Shown here one piece after another: positions 1-15,181 of a stretch of DNA of 64,000 bases; within the stretch, counting starts at the first letter, position 1; each line of letters begins with the position of its first letter. Both the position numbers and the translations under genes were made by a program. A model generated the notes under the pieces. The model made no database searches. It saw nothing but the letters and a program-made list of their open reading frames with translations, and was not told the DNA's origin. Origin of the DNA: Bicyclus anynana (taxonomy: Eukaryota > Arthropoda > Insecta > Lepidoptera > Nymphalidae); assembly GCF_947172395.1 (NCBI RefSeq), contig NC_069090.1, positions 3,854,291 to 3,918,290 on the forward strand, given 5' to 3'.

Positions 1-394
1 CGACTTCGTCCGCGTGGAAATCAATGTAAACTTTCAACCCCTAATTTACCACTTTAGAGGTCGAATTTTAAAAATTCTTGAATCACATTAAATTTCGTAT
101 TTTTTTACGATTTATGAACAAATTTTTAAAACTGTAACTCTAAAAATGAAGGACTTTCCATACAAACTTTCAATCCCTATTTCACCTTCTTCTATTTTTT
201 TTGGGTCAAAATGTTTTGCTCCAAGCTCCCATTTACCATTATACCAAAATTAATCTTGATCGGTTCAGCCGTTTACAGTCAGACCGGGAGACAGACAGAC
301 AGACTTACTTTCGCATATATGTTCTTTGTTTATGGTGAGCATATAGCAATATGCTGAGCTGGGACCTTTTTCTAGGTTATGCCACATATCGCAG

Positions 395-625
395 GGTATT
401 ATCCTACTAATATTATAAATGCGAAAGCTTGTGTGTAAGTATGTAAGTATGTTTGTTCCTCTTTTACGCTGCGGCTACTGAAGCGATTAGGCTGAAATTG
501 GGAATGGAAATAGATTTTACTCTGGATTAACACATAGGCTACTTTTCATCCCGGAAAAATCCACGGTTCCCGCGGGATTTGTATAAACTGAATTCCACGC
601 GGACGAAGTCGCGGGCGTCCTCTTG
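395..625 (-). repeat. Lepidopteran 'cgacttcgtccg' repeat
   Basis: It runs from atcctactaatattataaat through ccacggttcccgcgggattt to ccacgcggacgaagtcgcgg. This is the ubiquitous interspersed family; copies occur throughout the window in both orientations and carry no coding capacity. A fragment of it also opens the window (1-30). Confidence 0.7.
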
Positions 626-704
626 TTTCTTAAACAATTGTGATGTGTAGCATAATGTAGTAATAAATATATTTTCTTCCTTTCTTTTTATTTATAATAT
701 TAGT

Positions 705-1175
705 ATAGACTAGCGGACGCCCGCGACTTCGTCTGCGTGAAACCCTACTACTCCGCCTACCCCTACCCTACCCTACCACTACCCTACCCCTACCTTACCC
801 CTACCCTACCCCTACCCTACCCCTATGGTAGGGACCATGCGACGGCGACGGAAGCTTAAAAAATGGAGTAACTTCTCCCGTTTTCTCAACATTTCTCTTC
901 ACTGCTCTGCTCCTATTGACGGTAGCGTAATGAAAAGTATACTATAACCTGCCCAGGAGTATGAAGAATAATTGTACCAAGTTTCGTTAAAATCCGTCCA
1001 GTAGTTTTTGTTTCTATAAAGAACATACAGACAGACAGACAGACAGACAGACAAAAATTTTACTGATTGCATTTTTGGCATCAGTATCCACCACTAATCA
1101 CCCCCTGATAGTTATTTTGGAAATATATTTCATGTACAGAATTGACCTCTCTACAGATTTATTATAAGTATAGAT
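705..1175 (+). repeat. 'cgacttcgtccg' repeat, long variant, with CCCTA minisatellite
   Basis: The 5' end gactagcggacgcccgcgac is followed by a (ccctacccctac) minisatellite (743-828), then aaatggagtaacttctcccg, caagtttcgttaaaatccgt, a (gaca)n run at 1025-1053 and the end cagatttattataagtatag. A second copy at 56193-56565 lacks the minisatellite. Confidence 0.75.
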
Positions 1176-1573
1176 TACGTGTGCGGGGAACCTAAGACAA
1201 AGTCAGTAGGCCATGTACCATCTGCCACGCCCGTTATCTGACCGCACGCTTTATACAATATCCATAGAGTCGTAGAGTGCCGGCGGTTGCAGCCGATGTA
1301 AACCGAGTCAGTGGCACGGAGTCACTTTTGACCATTAACCTCTCTTTACTGCCGTTAAAAGTTCAACTATTATGTCGTCGTAAAGTTTAAATTCCTCGCT
1401 GACGCCTAATCACTGGAAATATACCTGAATTTTTTTTAAATAGTCAACGCCACGCGGTTTATCTCGCGTAGTACTCGTTTCCGTGGAAATACGGGGTTAA
1501 AATATAGCCTATGTTCATCAGGGATATAGGATTCTAATGATGAAAGAATTATTCATATCAGTGCAGTAGTTTT

Positions 1574-1869
1574 GACGGCCTCCGTGGCGCAGTGGTATGC
1601 GCGGTGGATTTACAAGACGGAGATCCTGGGTTTTGATCCCCGGCTGGGCCGATTGAGGTTTTCTTAATTGGTCCAGGTCTGGCTGGTGGGAGGCTTCGGC
1701 CGTAGCTAGTTACCGACAAAGACGAACCGCAAAGCGATTTAGCATTCCAGTACGATGTCGTGTAGAAACCGAAATGAGTGTGGATTTTCTTCGCTTCTAT
1801 CTAAGATTGCATCATCACTTACCATCAGGTGAGATTGTAGTTAAGGGCTAACTTGTAGAGCATAAAAAA
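1574..1869 (+). mobile_element. tRNA-derived SINE, family A
   Basis: The head gtggcgcagtggtatgcgc (A-box) and ggttttgatcccc (B-box-like) come from a tRNA. The body runs through gtaccgtgtag-like and catcatcacttaccatcagg blocks to an A-rich end. Other copies are at 8554, 8968/9252, 27482 (-), 52290 and 57205. Confidence 0.8.
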
Positions 1870-2463
1870 ATGCAAACAAACAAACAATCAAAAAAATATT
1901 TCCTCTTTAATGCCGCGATAACAAGGGATTTTTCCGAGACAAAAATTAACCCAACCCATATTCGGCTAACCGTTATAGCCCAGTGGATAATTATGACCTC
2001 TGCCTCCGATTCCAGAGGGTGTGGGTGGTTGTGGCTCTCAGTTACTCTATAATATCCTCTATCTTCCCGTGAAAGACTCGTTAAAATGGGTTTAGCCATT
2101 CCAAAGATTAACCCGGACAAACAGACATACAGAAAAAAATATAAAAAAGTTTGTGCGTGTTTTAGAATCGTGTAAATAAGTATTTAAGAAAACACTTTTC
2201 AATTCAAACAAAGTTTTCTTATTCATCAATCGCCCTGTATCCTCCTTTAATATAAAAACATGAAATGCCTCTGCCGGAAATCAAACCTGTAGTCTCCGGT
2301 CCCCACTATAATTATTGCGAATGCGGTTGGGCTAGTTTGGCTCTTAGCCTGAGGAAGACCCCGCCTATTTCCTTACAAAAAAACTAACCAAGAGAATGTA
2401 TGTACTTGAAGACATAACAAGTTAAGATTTAATTACATAATTATAATAATCAATTTAAGTGAC

Positions 2464-2740
2464 GTGATAGCCCAGTTGATATGGCCTCTGCCTTCGATTC
2501 GGAGGGCGTAGGTTCAAACCCGGTCCGGGGCATGCAATATCTTTTCAGTTATGTGCATTTTAAGAAATTAAATATCATATATCTCAAAGGGTGAAGGAAA
2601 AACATTGTGAAGAAACCTGCATATCTGAGAATTTTCTTAATTCTCTACCTGTATGAAGTCTGCCAGCATGGTGGACTAAGGCTAAACCCCTCTCATTCCT
2701 AGAGGATACTCGTGCTCAACTGTGAACCGAATATGGGTTG
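2464..2740 (+). mobile_element. tRNA-derived SINE, family B
   Basis: The head gtgatagcccagttgatatg and ggttcaaacccggtccgggg lead into catttt-aagaaattaaatatc, gtgaaggaaaaacattgtga and the 3' block gaaccgaatatgggttg. Many copies occur in the window. Confidence 0.75.
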
Positions 2741-3200
2741 TATGATTGAAAATCGATTTCACTTACATAGTTATAGACCGTGGTAATACACGAATAGAAT
2801 ATAGCATATATTACTCGCTAATAATGTATGTCAAAGAACATACGTCAAAGTTAGTGAATTAGCCTGCTGAACTCTTCCATCGCACTGTAAGCACTTATTA
2901 TACCAAATAGTGGTCGAGCTAACCTGTCAAATGTATCTGCCAAGTGCCACCTTTGAGAGGAGACTCGTGCTCAACAGTGAGCCGAATATGGGTTGTATGA
3001 TTGATAATCGATTTCACATACATAATTATAGAATGTGGTAATACACGAATAAAATATAGCATATATTACTTGCTAATAATGTATGTCAAAGTTAGTGAAT
3101 TCGTCTGCAGAACTCTTCCATTGCACTATAAGCAATTATCATACCGCATAGTGGTCGAGCTAACCTGTCAAATGTATCTGCCAAGTCCCACCTTTCTCTT
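2697..3200 (+). repeat. Tandem duplication of about 250 bp
   Basis: Copy 1 (2697-2952) and copy 2 (2953-3200) both run from gaggagactcgtgctcaac-like text through gaatatgggttgtatgattg, aatcgatttcac, gcatatattact, ctaataatgtatgtcaaag and aactcttcca to gtggtcgagctaacctgtca. The unit joins a SINE-B 3' end to flanking DNA, so it is a segmental duplication after SINE insertion. Confidence 0.8.
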
Positions 3201-3763
3201 TATAATAGCACTAATTTTATGGAAATAGGTAAACAGTGTCGTTTGATATAAGTGTCCCTTTGATATTATTCAAAGGCGAACAATCACTGTGCGCAGACAC
3301 TAATTATTTGTAAGTTAGGTGTTATTTAAACGTTTACTTGGAATCGTATAAAGTTGAAATCGGGGGTACGGTGACGAGCGGAGCGGGTAGCGATTTCTTC
3401 ATATTCATCCTTTTAATGTCTCACTATATAGTCAGACAAGTTCATTGATGATACTGCCATGATATGCTGGCGACGGGGGAAAGACTGCGCGGGTGTAAAA
3501 TCGTGCGTACGGGGAAGTGAGGTGCCTCAGTCGTGGGTTTTTCATTCATCGCTACACAACCCCGACACGCGCGGACCATCGGGAGTGTTACGAACGAAGT
3601 TGTCAAGCTTTAGAACACGGTCTCTCTTCCTATAGATGAAGGTAATGGAGCTTGGAGTGACCATGCTACAATGCGAGTTTATTGAGAGCCACAGTATTGA
3701 CTCTGTAACAGTCTGACTGGGATCGACGATTTTTTGTATTCGTTTACGACACAGAATGAAGAA

Positions 3764-4152
3764 TGATCCAGAATGAGTCTTTAGAAGCGTGGTGAAGCCG
3801 ATGAAACCCATAAACATACGTCACGCATCTCCTTGACATCCGCATATACAAACTTTTTTCGTAATTTGTATTTCAAAAGTTAACACTAACAACAATTACG
3901 TAAATTAATTTAATAATCAATATTAACCAATAAGAAATACTCCATTTTATTTCTTTAGTTTTTGTGAATAGTTTTTAAAATATTTAAAAATATAAGACGA
4001 CATTTGCTTGGAATAATATTGAAAATTACTGATGCGACGGTTCCTGTCGTACTGACTCGAGAATGTATTACTTTTTGAATTTTGTATTTGGAGCGGCTAC
4101 GACATCGCCGTGTTCCGTACGCGCCATCTGTATATAATTGATTAATCTGTGG
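3764..4152 (+). repeat. Dispersed repeat, unknown family (copy 1)
   Basis: Matches 59874-60228 over most of its length: gaaacccataaa-acgtcacg, cttgacatccg, acgtaaattaat-taataatc, atataagacg and ctacgacatcgccgtgttcc. It has no ORF and no recognised ends. Confidence 0.75.
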
Positions 4153-4879
4153 CTCTGATACTCTGAGCATAGCCAGAGAGCTATGCTCATGTATGATGTA
4201 GATAGCACCTGTGAGTTATTTTGAGATTTTGATAATAATTAATCATTGACCATTGACAATCTCTATCTATCTTTGTCTAACACGATATTACAGATCGAAA
4301 CAGATAGATAGGAATTCGAATCATGTTTCTAAATCGTAACATTGCGAATGATTTCGCACAAGTGCGTATTGTCAATTCTAGAATCAATATCCGGAAATTC
4401 CACTAAAAGCTTACCCTTACCGTTCTATGTTCGGATTAAGTTATAAATAAGCTCCGAGTCGACACTAACAAGGCTGTTAATCATACTATACATAATAATA
4501 GGCATTGTCACATGGGTTTGCTCTTAAAAGGCCCATTACGCAACGTCGCCTTCAATCGGTATCGACTTCTGGTTGGGAATTGGGTATTTCCTTAAATGAT
4601 AAGGAATTTATTACTATTTACCACAAAACTAAATCTTTAATAAAAAAATTTAGGACTGCCTGAAATATCCTGTATATTTCAGGAAACATTACCTACTTGT
4701 CCCGTAAATATTACCTACTTACTTACTATTTACGGGACACCCTGTATGTCGTCTCCTTGTTGTTTCCGCCCGCGTCACCACATGGCTCCAGACCAGACCA
4801 GCGCTGCGCTGGTGTATCCACCACTAGCATAGCACATGTTGGTACCACAGACATCAACTTTTGTTTTTATATTTTAATT

Positions 4880-5085
4880 AGCGGATGCCCGCGACTTTCC
4901 GCGTGGAATTCAGTTTTTCACAAATTTCGCGGGAACCATGGACTTTTCCGGGATGAAATGTAGCCTATGTGTTTCAAAAATTTCAGTCAAATCTGTTCAG
5001 TAGTTGCGGCGTTAAAGAGTAACAAACATCCAAACGTACATCCATACAATTTTTCGCATTTATAATAATAGTATAAATGCGAAAA
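4880..5085 (+). repeat. 'cgacttcgtccg' repeat with terminal hairpin
   Basis: Starts agcggatgcccgcgactttc. At 5027-5096 it ends in a hairpin with arms catccatacaatttttcgca and its inverse, formed where the end of the repeat meets an inverted copy. Confidence 0.65.
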
Positions 5086-5139
5086 ATTGTATGGATGTAT
5101 GTCTGGATATTCTTTCATTTTTGTTACTTTATTTTAATT

Positions 5140-5220
5140 ACTGTGTTTGATGTCTTCTGTGTATTACGTGTGTGGGTGTGTGTGTGTGTCAAATAAACAA
5201 ATTATCTTTCTTTCTTTCAA
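5140..5220 (+). mobile_element. LINE 3' tail fragment
   Basis: It has a (gt)n run, then caaataaacaaattatcttt and (ctttctttc), the usual end of a lepidopteran LINE mRNA. Confidence 0.4.
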
Positions 5221-6504
5221 ATAGTTTTCCTCTAACATTATACATCTTCATCTACTACGGTCAACTACTTACGATTTTCCAAACAAAACCGAAAATAATA
5301 CCTATACGTAGTGGGACTTAGGTGTTGTATTCTTTTTTTTTAACCAAACTTGAACCTAGGAACTCAAAATCCCATGAGTCAGTATTTACTGTTCAGTAGA
5401 AATGATATCGCAATATGGATATGCTGAAGCAATAGCTCGCGGCCTGCTGCAGCTTTGTAAACCATTAAATAGATTGAGCCAGATAAGTATTAGAACATTA
5501 TAACATAATGGGAAACACTATAGGAATTATAGCGGTCATAATAGGTAACAAATGGACTATCCAACACCTGAGATACATATCTAGAAACCTAAATACTCAT
5601 ATTACTACGAGTATTAATCCTACGACTACCAACGAGTAAAACCACGTAAAACTATAAGTGCGAATGTTTTTATGTTCATCGGTTTTTGTGTACATCTTCT
5701 CCACTCGTCTCTATCATTCGGATATTACTCGTCAATTCAAACAGATACTGAAAAAAAAAGAATGGGTTCCTGCGTGATAGTTAGGAGAAGCAAATACGCA
5801 TGGAGATGTGTTTATACGGAAGAAATCACGGACATTACTTAGGTGACTTTACTATACGTATTAGCGGCGCCAGCTACTTCATCCGTGTGCAATTCAGATT
5901 TTCACAAATCTCGCGGGAACCGTGGATTTTTTGGAATAAAAAGGAGCCTTTAAGTTAAGTCTATAACTTCCTCTTCCAGTGGAAGTCCTGTTAAAATCGA
6001 GCCTGTCATTCCAAAGATTAGACAGACAGACTGACAAAATTTAAAAAAATTCGATTGCTTTTTATTAGTATCGTGTTCTTCAATTTTATATATTGAGTAG
6101 GTATTGATGATTAGTCGATCTCTGTAAACTTGCATTTTTTTTTTTGCAAGTTTCCGGAAACTTATTGTAAGATCTACAACTGAGATCTAGGTTTAACCAA
6201 GTCATATTTAAGTAGAACAACTTTTGTTCAGGTCGTAAAGCCTCAGATTAATACGAAGCGATGACTAAAAGCAGTAATATCATTAGTTTAGTTCGGTTGC
6301 AAGTGAACAACACAACTAAACCGATTCTCACACTCGGTCGACAATTACGGTTAAATTTATGCAAGTGAATATCTCTTGTTCGGTGAACAGAAACCGTGCT
6401 TGGTGTTACGAAATTCTACTGAATTTCGCTGTTGGCATGGTGCTTCCATTATTACTACTTACGTATTACCTATCTTCCCGCCCTGACTTCGGTCAGGCTA
6501 AACA

Positions 6505-6970
6505 AATGGGGATGATGACTAGGTTTGAATATATTGATTTTTATGAGACATTCGGGTAAATAAGGTCAATATTAACTAATTAATATGTAAAAAACAAAGA
6601 TTGTCTGGATGTTTGCAATATGAATAAGATTATAAAATTCCAAATCTACTAAAAATCTTTTAAATTTTTAGCTTTCTTACATTAAATGTGACATTTTTCA
6701 ATATTTGAACCATAACATAAACGCCCAAATACCAAAGATATTTGTAATTTTGTTTGAACGCCCATACAAATCTAACGATCATTATGATTAACGACGTCAT
6801 TAATTCGTGCCATTTTGTATGGCAGTGCCGCATATATGACCCATTAAATCCCTGTAGCTCCGAAAGTAATGATCGCAGATATCCTGTTACTTTTACAAAA
6901 TAACTTTACTATTAGAATATTCCTTATTTATATATTCAATTGATAAAAACTGTCATCATCTCTATTATGG
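6505..6970 (+). repeat. Dispersed repeat, uninterrupted copy of the 49.2-kb family
   Basis: Homologous over about 465 bp to the repeat at 49235-51710 but without its two insertions, so it serves as the empty-site reference. No ORF or terminal repeats were identified. Confidence 0.8.
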
Positions 6971-6984
6971 GTTGAATTATATTT

Positions 6985-7180
6985 TTAAACTAGCGGACGC
7001 CCTTCAACTTCGTGAAATTTAGTTTTTATAAATCGCGCAAGAACCATGGGTTTTTCCGGTATCCCATATTTTGCTCAATAACTTTCTCTATCTACCAGTG
7101 AAAGTCCCGTTTGAATCGGTTTAGCCCTTCCAAAGATTGTGACGAACAAACAGACTTTCAAAAAGCTTGATTGTGTTTTA
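6985..7180 (+). repeat. 'cgacttcgtccg' repeat, diverged
   Basis: aactagcggacgcccttcaa, then cgcgcaagaaccatgggttt and gattgtgacgaacaaacaga. Confidence 0.55.
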
Positions 7181-7368
7181 GTATCGTGTAAATATCTATA
7201 AGCACGTGACACAGACAGACACTTCAATTTTATTTATTGTATTGCGTTGATGTATTGATGATGATGAAAGAAAATGTTTACTAAATAAAACATAAATCAT
7301 AACTCCCAAACGGATGAACTGAGAGGCGGCTACTTTTTTCTCTAGACAAATTATTTTATTTTATTTAG

Positions 7369-7475
7369 CTAAATATCAAATCTATCACCGTGGACCAGCT
7401 ACATATGGTTTTGCGAGTAACAGGCCGCTCCCTTATGTCATTACATATGGTCCGAGAAGTGGTGGATATTCTTCA
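7369..7475 (+). CDS. Candidate internal exon, possibly upstream KLF exon
   Basis: The segment is preceded by a T-rich tract ending ttatttag and followed by the strong donor gtaagtacc. The frame beginning after 2 nt is open for 35 codons and is rich in Gly, Pro and Tyr (for example VITYGPRSGGYSS), ending in phase 0. A second frame, phase 0 at the start, is also open, so the reading frame is not certain. The exon is on the KLF strand, 3.5 kb upstream of the first assigned KLF exon. Neither frame joins that exon (10998) without a stop, so an intervening exon would be needed. It could instead belong to another gene or be chance. Confidence 0.35.
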
Positions 7476-7489
7476 GTAAGTACCTTGTG

Positions 7490-7700
7490 CGGTGCCAAGT
7501 CAGTGTCGAGTTTTAATTGAAGCATTTTAAATTAAATAACTGATCAGAAGGTAGCTCATACGATGTTGTTTATTCTTTCTTAGTTATTTTTCTCTTTTTA
7601 GTTTAGTCGGTACGTTTTATGTTTTTGAAGTCGGTTGAATATTTTTATTAAAATTTTTTGTGTTGGAAGTCAGTTGAATTTTTTTTTATTAATATTTACG
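7490..7700. repeat. Single-arm copy of the 62.9-kb foldback family
   Basis: It contains gcggtgccaagtcagtgtcg, actgatcagaaggtagctca and gaagtcggttgaat in the order of the right arm at 63.1 kb, without a full opposite arm. Confidence 0.6.
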
Positions 7701-8394
7701 AGTACCTACGTCTATGTACAAACACAGAATATGATTGGAATCCCTCTCTTTTACCCTTAATGCTAACCTGTAATAACCTATTGTACTCAATTGTATAATT
7801 AATCCATTAATATTAACAATAAAAAGAATAACTAGAAGTGTAAATTGCGTAAATTACTATAAAACACCAGGACCTAATAAGGCAACAGGAGTTGTAATAA
7901 AAAGCGTAGACAAATTAAATTAACAAATGAGTTTGTAGCGTGATAGGCTACACAATGTTGCGGTGGTTGCGAGCCGGCAATTACTTAGTATTATGATAAT
8001 GTATTCATGAGGCATTATTGGCAACCTTGTCACGTTCGGTATTGTAAAAAAAAATATAGGTAATCGGATTAAGAGATACCGAGTGAACGAAAAGAGAAGA
8101 CGCAATGAAAAACTTTTTTAAAGAAAAATACAATGTAGTGCGGAATAAAATATTGCCAATGACAGTCACAAATTACGTGGGTTTCTATTGATAAAATAAT
8201 TTTCAAAATCGCTTCAGGAGATACAGGGATTACTTTCTTCAACACCACAAAATTTACCTCTTTATAATAGTATTATGGACAGTAGCGTGCATAGGGTTCT
8301 TAACTAGGTTAGGCACACTACGTAAAAATGGTACAAAATAGAAAATTCCTCGTCCAATACAGGTTCGAAATAAATTCTCAAGGTATGCAATGCG

Positions 8395-8545
8395 TTTATG
8401 CATCTATGAATTGCACACCACTGAGTATGGATGGACGTTTACTGCTGGACATAAGCTTTTTGTATGGACTTTCAAACACCTCAGTCCTGGGGTCAGACCA
8501 GCATTCAGCGGCCTTTAACTTGATGTCGTCAATCTACCTATTAAA
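8395..8545 (+). mobile_element. RTE/Jockey-type LINE C-terminal fragment
   Basis: Contains atggatggacgtttactgct and ggactttcaaacacctcagt, a widely repeated lepidopteran LINE segment. Other copies are at 10620-10745 (-), 11215-11300 (-) and 38525-38840 (+). No intact ORF. Confidence 0.6.
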
Positions 8546-8553
8546 CCTATTTT

Positions 8554-8884
8554 GACGGCCTTCGTGGCGCAGTGGTATGCGCGGTGGATTTAAAAGACGG
8601 AGGTTCTGGGTTCGATCCCCGGCTGGACAGATTGAGATTTTCTTAATTAGTCCAGGTCTGGCTGGTGGGAGGCTTCGGTCGTGGCTAGTTACCACCCTAC
8701 CGGCAAAGACGTACCGCCAAGCGATTTAGCGTTCCGGTACGATGCCGTGTAGAAACCGAGAGGGGTGTGGATTTTCATCCTCCTCCTAACAAGTTAGCCC
8801 GCTTCCATCTTAGACTGCATCATCACTTACCATCAGGTGAGATTGTAGTCAAGGGCTAACTTGTAAAGAATAAAAAAAAAAAAA
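8554..8884 (+). mobile_element. tRNA-derived SINE, family A, near full length
   Basis: Best-preserved copy: A-box gtggcgcagtggtatgc, B-box ggttcgatcccc, and the 3' end gggctaacttgtaaagaata followed by poly(A). Confidence 0.85.
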
Positions 8885-8967
8885 ACCTAGAGGGCACAAT
8901 ATAGTCAATAACTAAACACCTATCTATACTGTAGTGCATTTTATTCCAAAGCCTCATTATCTATTTC

Positions 8968-9470
8968 GACGGCCTCCGTAGCGCAGTGGTATGCGCGGTA
9001 GATTTACAAGACGGAGCTCCTGGTCTGGTTTCTTAATTGGTCCAGGTCTGACTGGTAGGAGGCTTCGGCTGTGGCAAGTTACCATCCTACCGGCAAAGAA
9101 ATACGGTTGGTGGATATCAAACCCATCCATAGCAAGTAGCATAGCACATCTCTCGTGGGTTAGCACCCTTAAGATGGCGTTTAATATAAACTTTGAACGA
9201 AACATGCCCGTAGTTTCATGAGGTAGTGTATTATAAGAACGTATGTATTTGGCTGGTGGGAGGCTTCGGCCGTGGCTAGTTACCACCCTACCGGTAAAGA
9301 CGTACCGCCAAGCGATTTAGTGTTCCGGTACGATGCCGTGTAGAAACCGAAAGGGGTGTGGATTTTCATCCTCCTCCTTACAAGTTAGCCCGCTTCCATC
9401 TAAGACTATATCATCACTTACCATCAGGTGAGATTGTAGTCAAGGGCTAACTGGTAAACAATAAAAAAAA
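8968..9470 (+). mobile_element. SINE family A pair with about 150 bp of foreign sequence between parts
   Basis: A 5' part (8968-9100) and a 3' part (9252-9470, starting at gctggtgggaggcttcggcc) are separated by unrelated sequence. Because the gctggtgggaggcttcgg segment occurs in both parts, this is two truncated copies or a partial duplication rather than a simple insertion. Confidence 0.65.
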
Positions 9471-9479
9471 AATGTTACC

Positions 9480-9905
9480 TTAAGCCGGATTCATATTTGT
9501 CTGACGTGTCGTGTTGTGACGCATCAGAACAGAATCGGCTTCATACATTTTGTATGCGACGCATCAGAAGCTATCACGACATGTCACAACACATAAGTGT
9601 AAACGTTCACACAGGAAGTAAAACTATAAGAAATTGTAATTGTTATCAATTGTAAACTATAGTACTGTATGACTTTTTCATTTCAAAAGAGCAACTGTTG
9701 AGTTTCTTGCCGGTATCTTCTCAGCAGAACCTGCCTTCCGAACCGGTGGTAGAATCTTTACAAATAGTCAACTGACGTGTCAAAAGTGCTTGTAAATTGA
9801 GCCTACTTGAAATAAATGAATTTTGATTTTGATTTTGATTTTGCCATATAAAATACCTATTCTGTTCTGATGCGTCATGTCACGTCACGTCAGATAAATG
9901 TATAT
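9480..9905. mobile_element. MITE interrupted by a LINE 3' end
   Basis: Ends gccggattcatatttgtctg (left) and cagataaatgtatatccgcc (right) with inverted inner blocks (gatgcgtc, tgtcacgtc). Between about 9610 and 9840 lies an insertion ending in ttgattttgattttgatttt, typical of a LINE 3' tail. Confidence 0.6.
9610..9840 (+). mobile_element. LINE 3' end (gagtttcttgccgg family)
   Basis: It contains gagtttcttgccggtatctt, aaccggtggtagaatcttta and a terminal (gatttt)n tail. Related copies run on minus at 52615-52830 and 58746-58815. Confidence 0.65.
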
Positions 9906-10401
9906 CCGCCTTTACAATGAACTAACGTTTTCATTCGAGTACATCTCCTTCTGTAACTTAGCGTTTAGAGATTTCGTGATGAATCAGTCAGTCAGAAGCA
10001 TTTATCTTATACTCGTAAATATATTCATGAGTCTCGTGCGTACAGTTGGCAAGTAAATTGTTGGTTCTCGTCTCTAATTAATTATATAATTTAAATGAGC
10101 CCACGTCACAGACCCCTTTATTAATTAAATAATGACGGGAAATCGTCATTGCGTGATTTATTTGCGTGACTTTAAAAATGTATTATTTATTTATTTCTTA
10201 CACTTCGATGGAATTTCAAATGAAACAAATTCGCAGTAATAACTAAAAGTTATTGTGAAATATTCCGAAAATAAATATACAAGATTCGATGAATAGTCGT
10301 CTACTTAGCAGACGTTAATTATTTTACGAAAAACTACGTTTTATTAAATACTATGGGCCCCTGCGGTTTCACGCGCGTTGTTTCCATTCCCAATGGGAAT
10401 C

Positions 10402-10545
10402 ATCATTATCAACCCATGTTCGGTTCACTGCTGAGCTCAGAATGAAAGAGGTTAGGCCAATAGTCCACCACGCTGGCCCAATGCGGATTGGCAGACTTCA
10501 CACACGCAAAGAAGTAAGAAAATTCTCTGGTATGCATAACACTGC
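10402..10545 (-). mobile_element. SINE family B, 3' part
   Basis: Inverse of the family end: caacccatgttcggttcact, ggccaatagtccaccacgct, caatgcggattggcagactt. Confidence 0.65.
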
Positions 10546-10619
10546 GCTACGGAGGCTATCAAAATAGATAAAAAGGCTTTGGAATAAAATGCACCTACAG
10601 GTAGGTGTTTAGTTTTTGA

Positions 10620-10745
10620 CTATATTGTGCCCTCTAGGTGGATTGACGACATCAAGTTAAAGACCGCTGCATGCTGAGCCCCAGGACTGAGGTGTTTGAC
10701 AGTCCATACAAAAAGCTTATGTCCAGCACAGTAAATGTCCATCCA
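10620..10745 (-). mobile_element. LINE fragment, same family as 8.4 kb
   Basis: Inverse copy containing ggtgtttgacagtccataca and gtccagcacagtaaatgtcc, upstream of KLF exon 10998. Confidence 0.55.
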
Positions 10746-10997
10746 TACTAATATTATAAACTATAACATGCTCTGTGGTAGAGTTAGTATGTGTAGAGCG
10801 TCAACTTTCCATGGGATCTGATAAATTGTTTATGCTTAGGCCTAACTTTACATAAAAAATGGCTTCGACGGAATTTTTTTTTTTTGCTTTCTTAAAGCTT
10901 ACCAAATGTAAAAATATCCTGGTTTATGGACATGTATGTCAATCAATCCGGATACTATGTATAAAACTACTGACACCTTTGTTTTGATTGTTCCCAG

Positions 10998-14559
<3,562 letters not shown>

Positions 14560-15175
14560 CCTTCACACTGACAGACACAGTACAGCTGCGGCTGGAGATT
14601 CGCGCGCTCGGACGAGCTGACTCGCCACACGCGCAAGCACACCGGGCACCGTCCCTTCGCCTGCCCGCTGTGTCGCCGGGCCTTCGCGCGCTCCGACCAC
14701 CTCACGCTGCACATGAGACGACACTAGCCTTCACACTAACAGACACAGTACAGCTGCGGCTGGCGGTTAGCGCGCTCGGACGAGCTGACTCGCCACACGC
14801 GCAAGCACACCGGGCACCGTCCCTTCGCCTGCCCGCTGTGTCGCCGGGCCTTCGCGCGCTCCGACCACCTCACGCTGCACATGAGACGACACTAGCCTTC
14901 ACACTGACAGACACAGTACAGCTGCGGCTGGCGGTTAGCGCGCTCGGACGAGCTGACTCGCCACACGCGCAAGCACACCGGGCACCGTCCCTTCGCCTGC
15001 CCGCTGTGTCGCCGGGCCTTCGCGCGCTCCGACCACCTCACGCTGCACATGAGACGACACTAGCCTTCACACTGACAGAGTTACAGCTGAGCCTCTGTGA
15101 CTTGTCTAAATTAAAAAAAAACGAATGGACTTTAGACCACATGACTAAGAAGATGAAGTAAAACTTCTTTCAAAA

Positions 15176-15181
15176 AATAAA
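15176..15181 (+). promoter_or_regulatory. Candidate poly(A) signal of the KLF gene
   Basis: This is an AATAAA hexamer about 100 bp beyond the last tandem exon copy. If used, the four exon copies all lie within the KLF transcript and the three extra ones form most of its 3' UTR. Confidence 0.45.

Noticed and set aside
6359..6559. 66-codon ORF with a hydrophobic segment
   Set aside because: Its 3' part runs into the dispersed repeat at 6505 and no splice or promoter evidence supports it. A leader-like segment precedes it, but that is not enough.
8209..8276. Possible missing KLF exon with fitting phases
   Set aside because: Much of it (caccacaaaatttacctcttt) belongs to an interspersed repeat end, and the needed donor (gtagcg) is weak.
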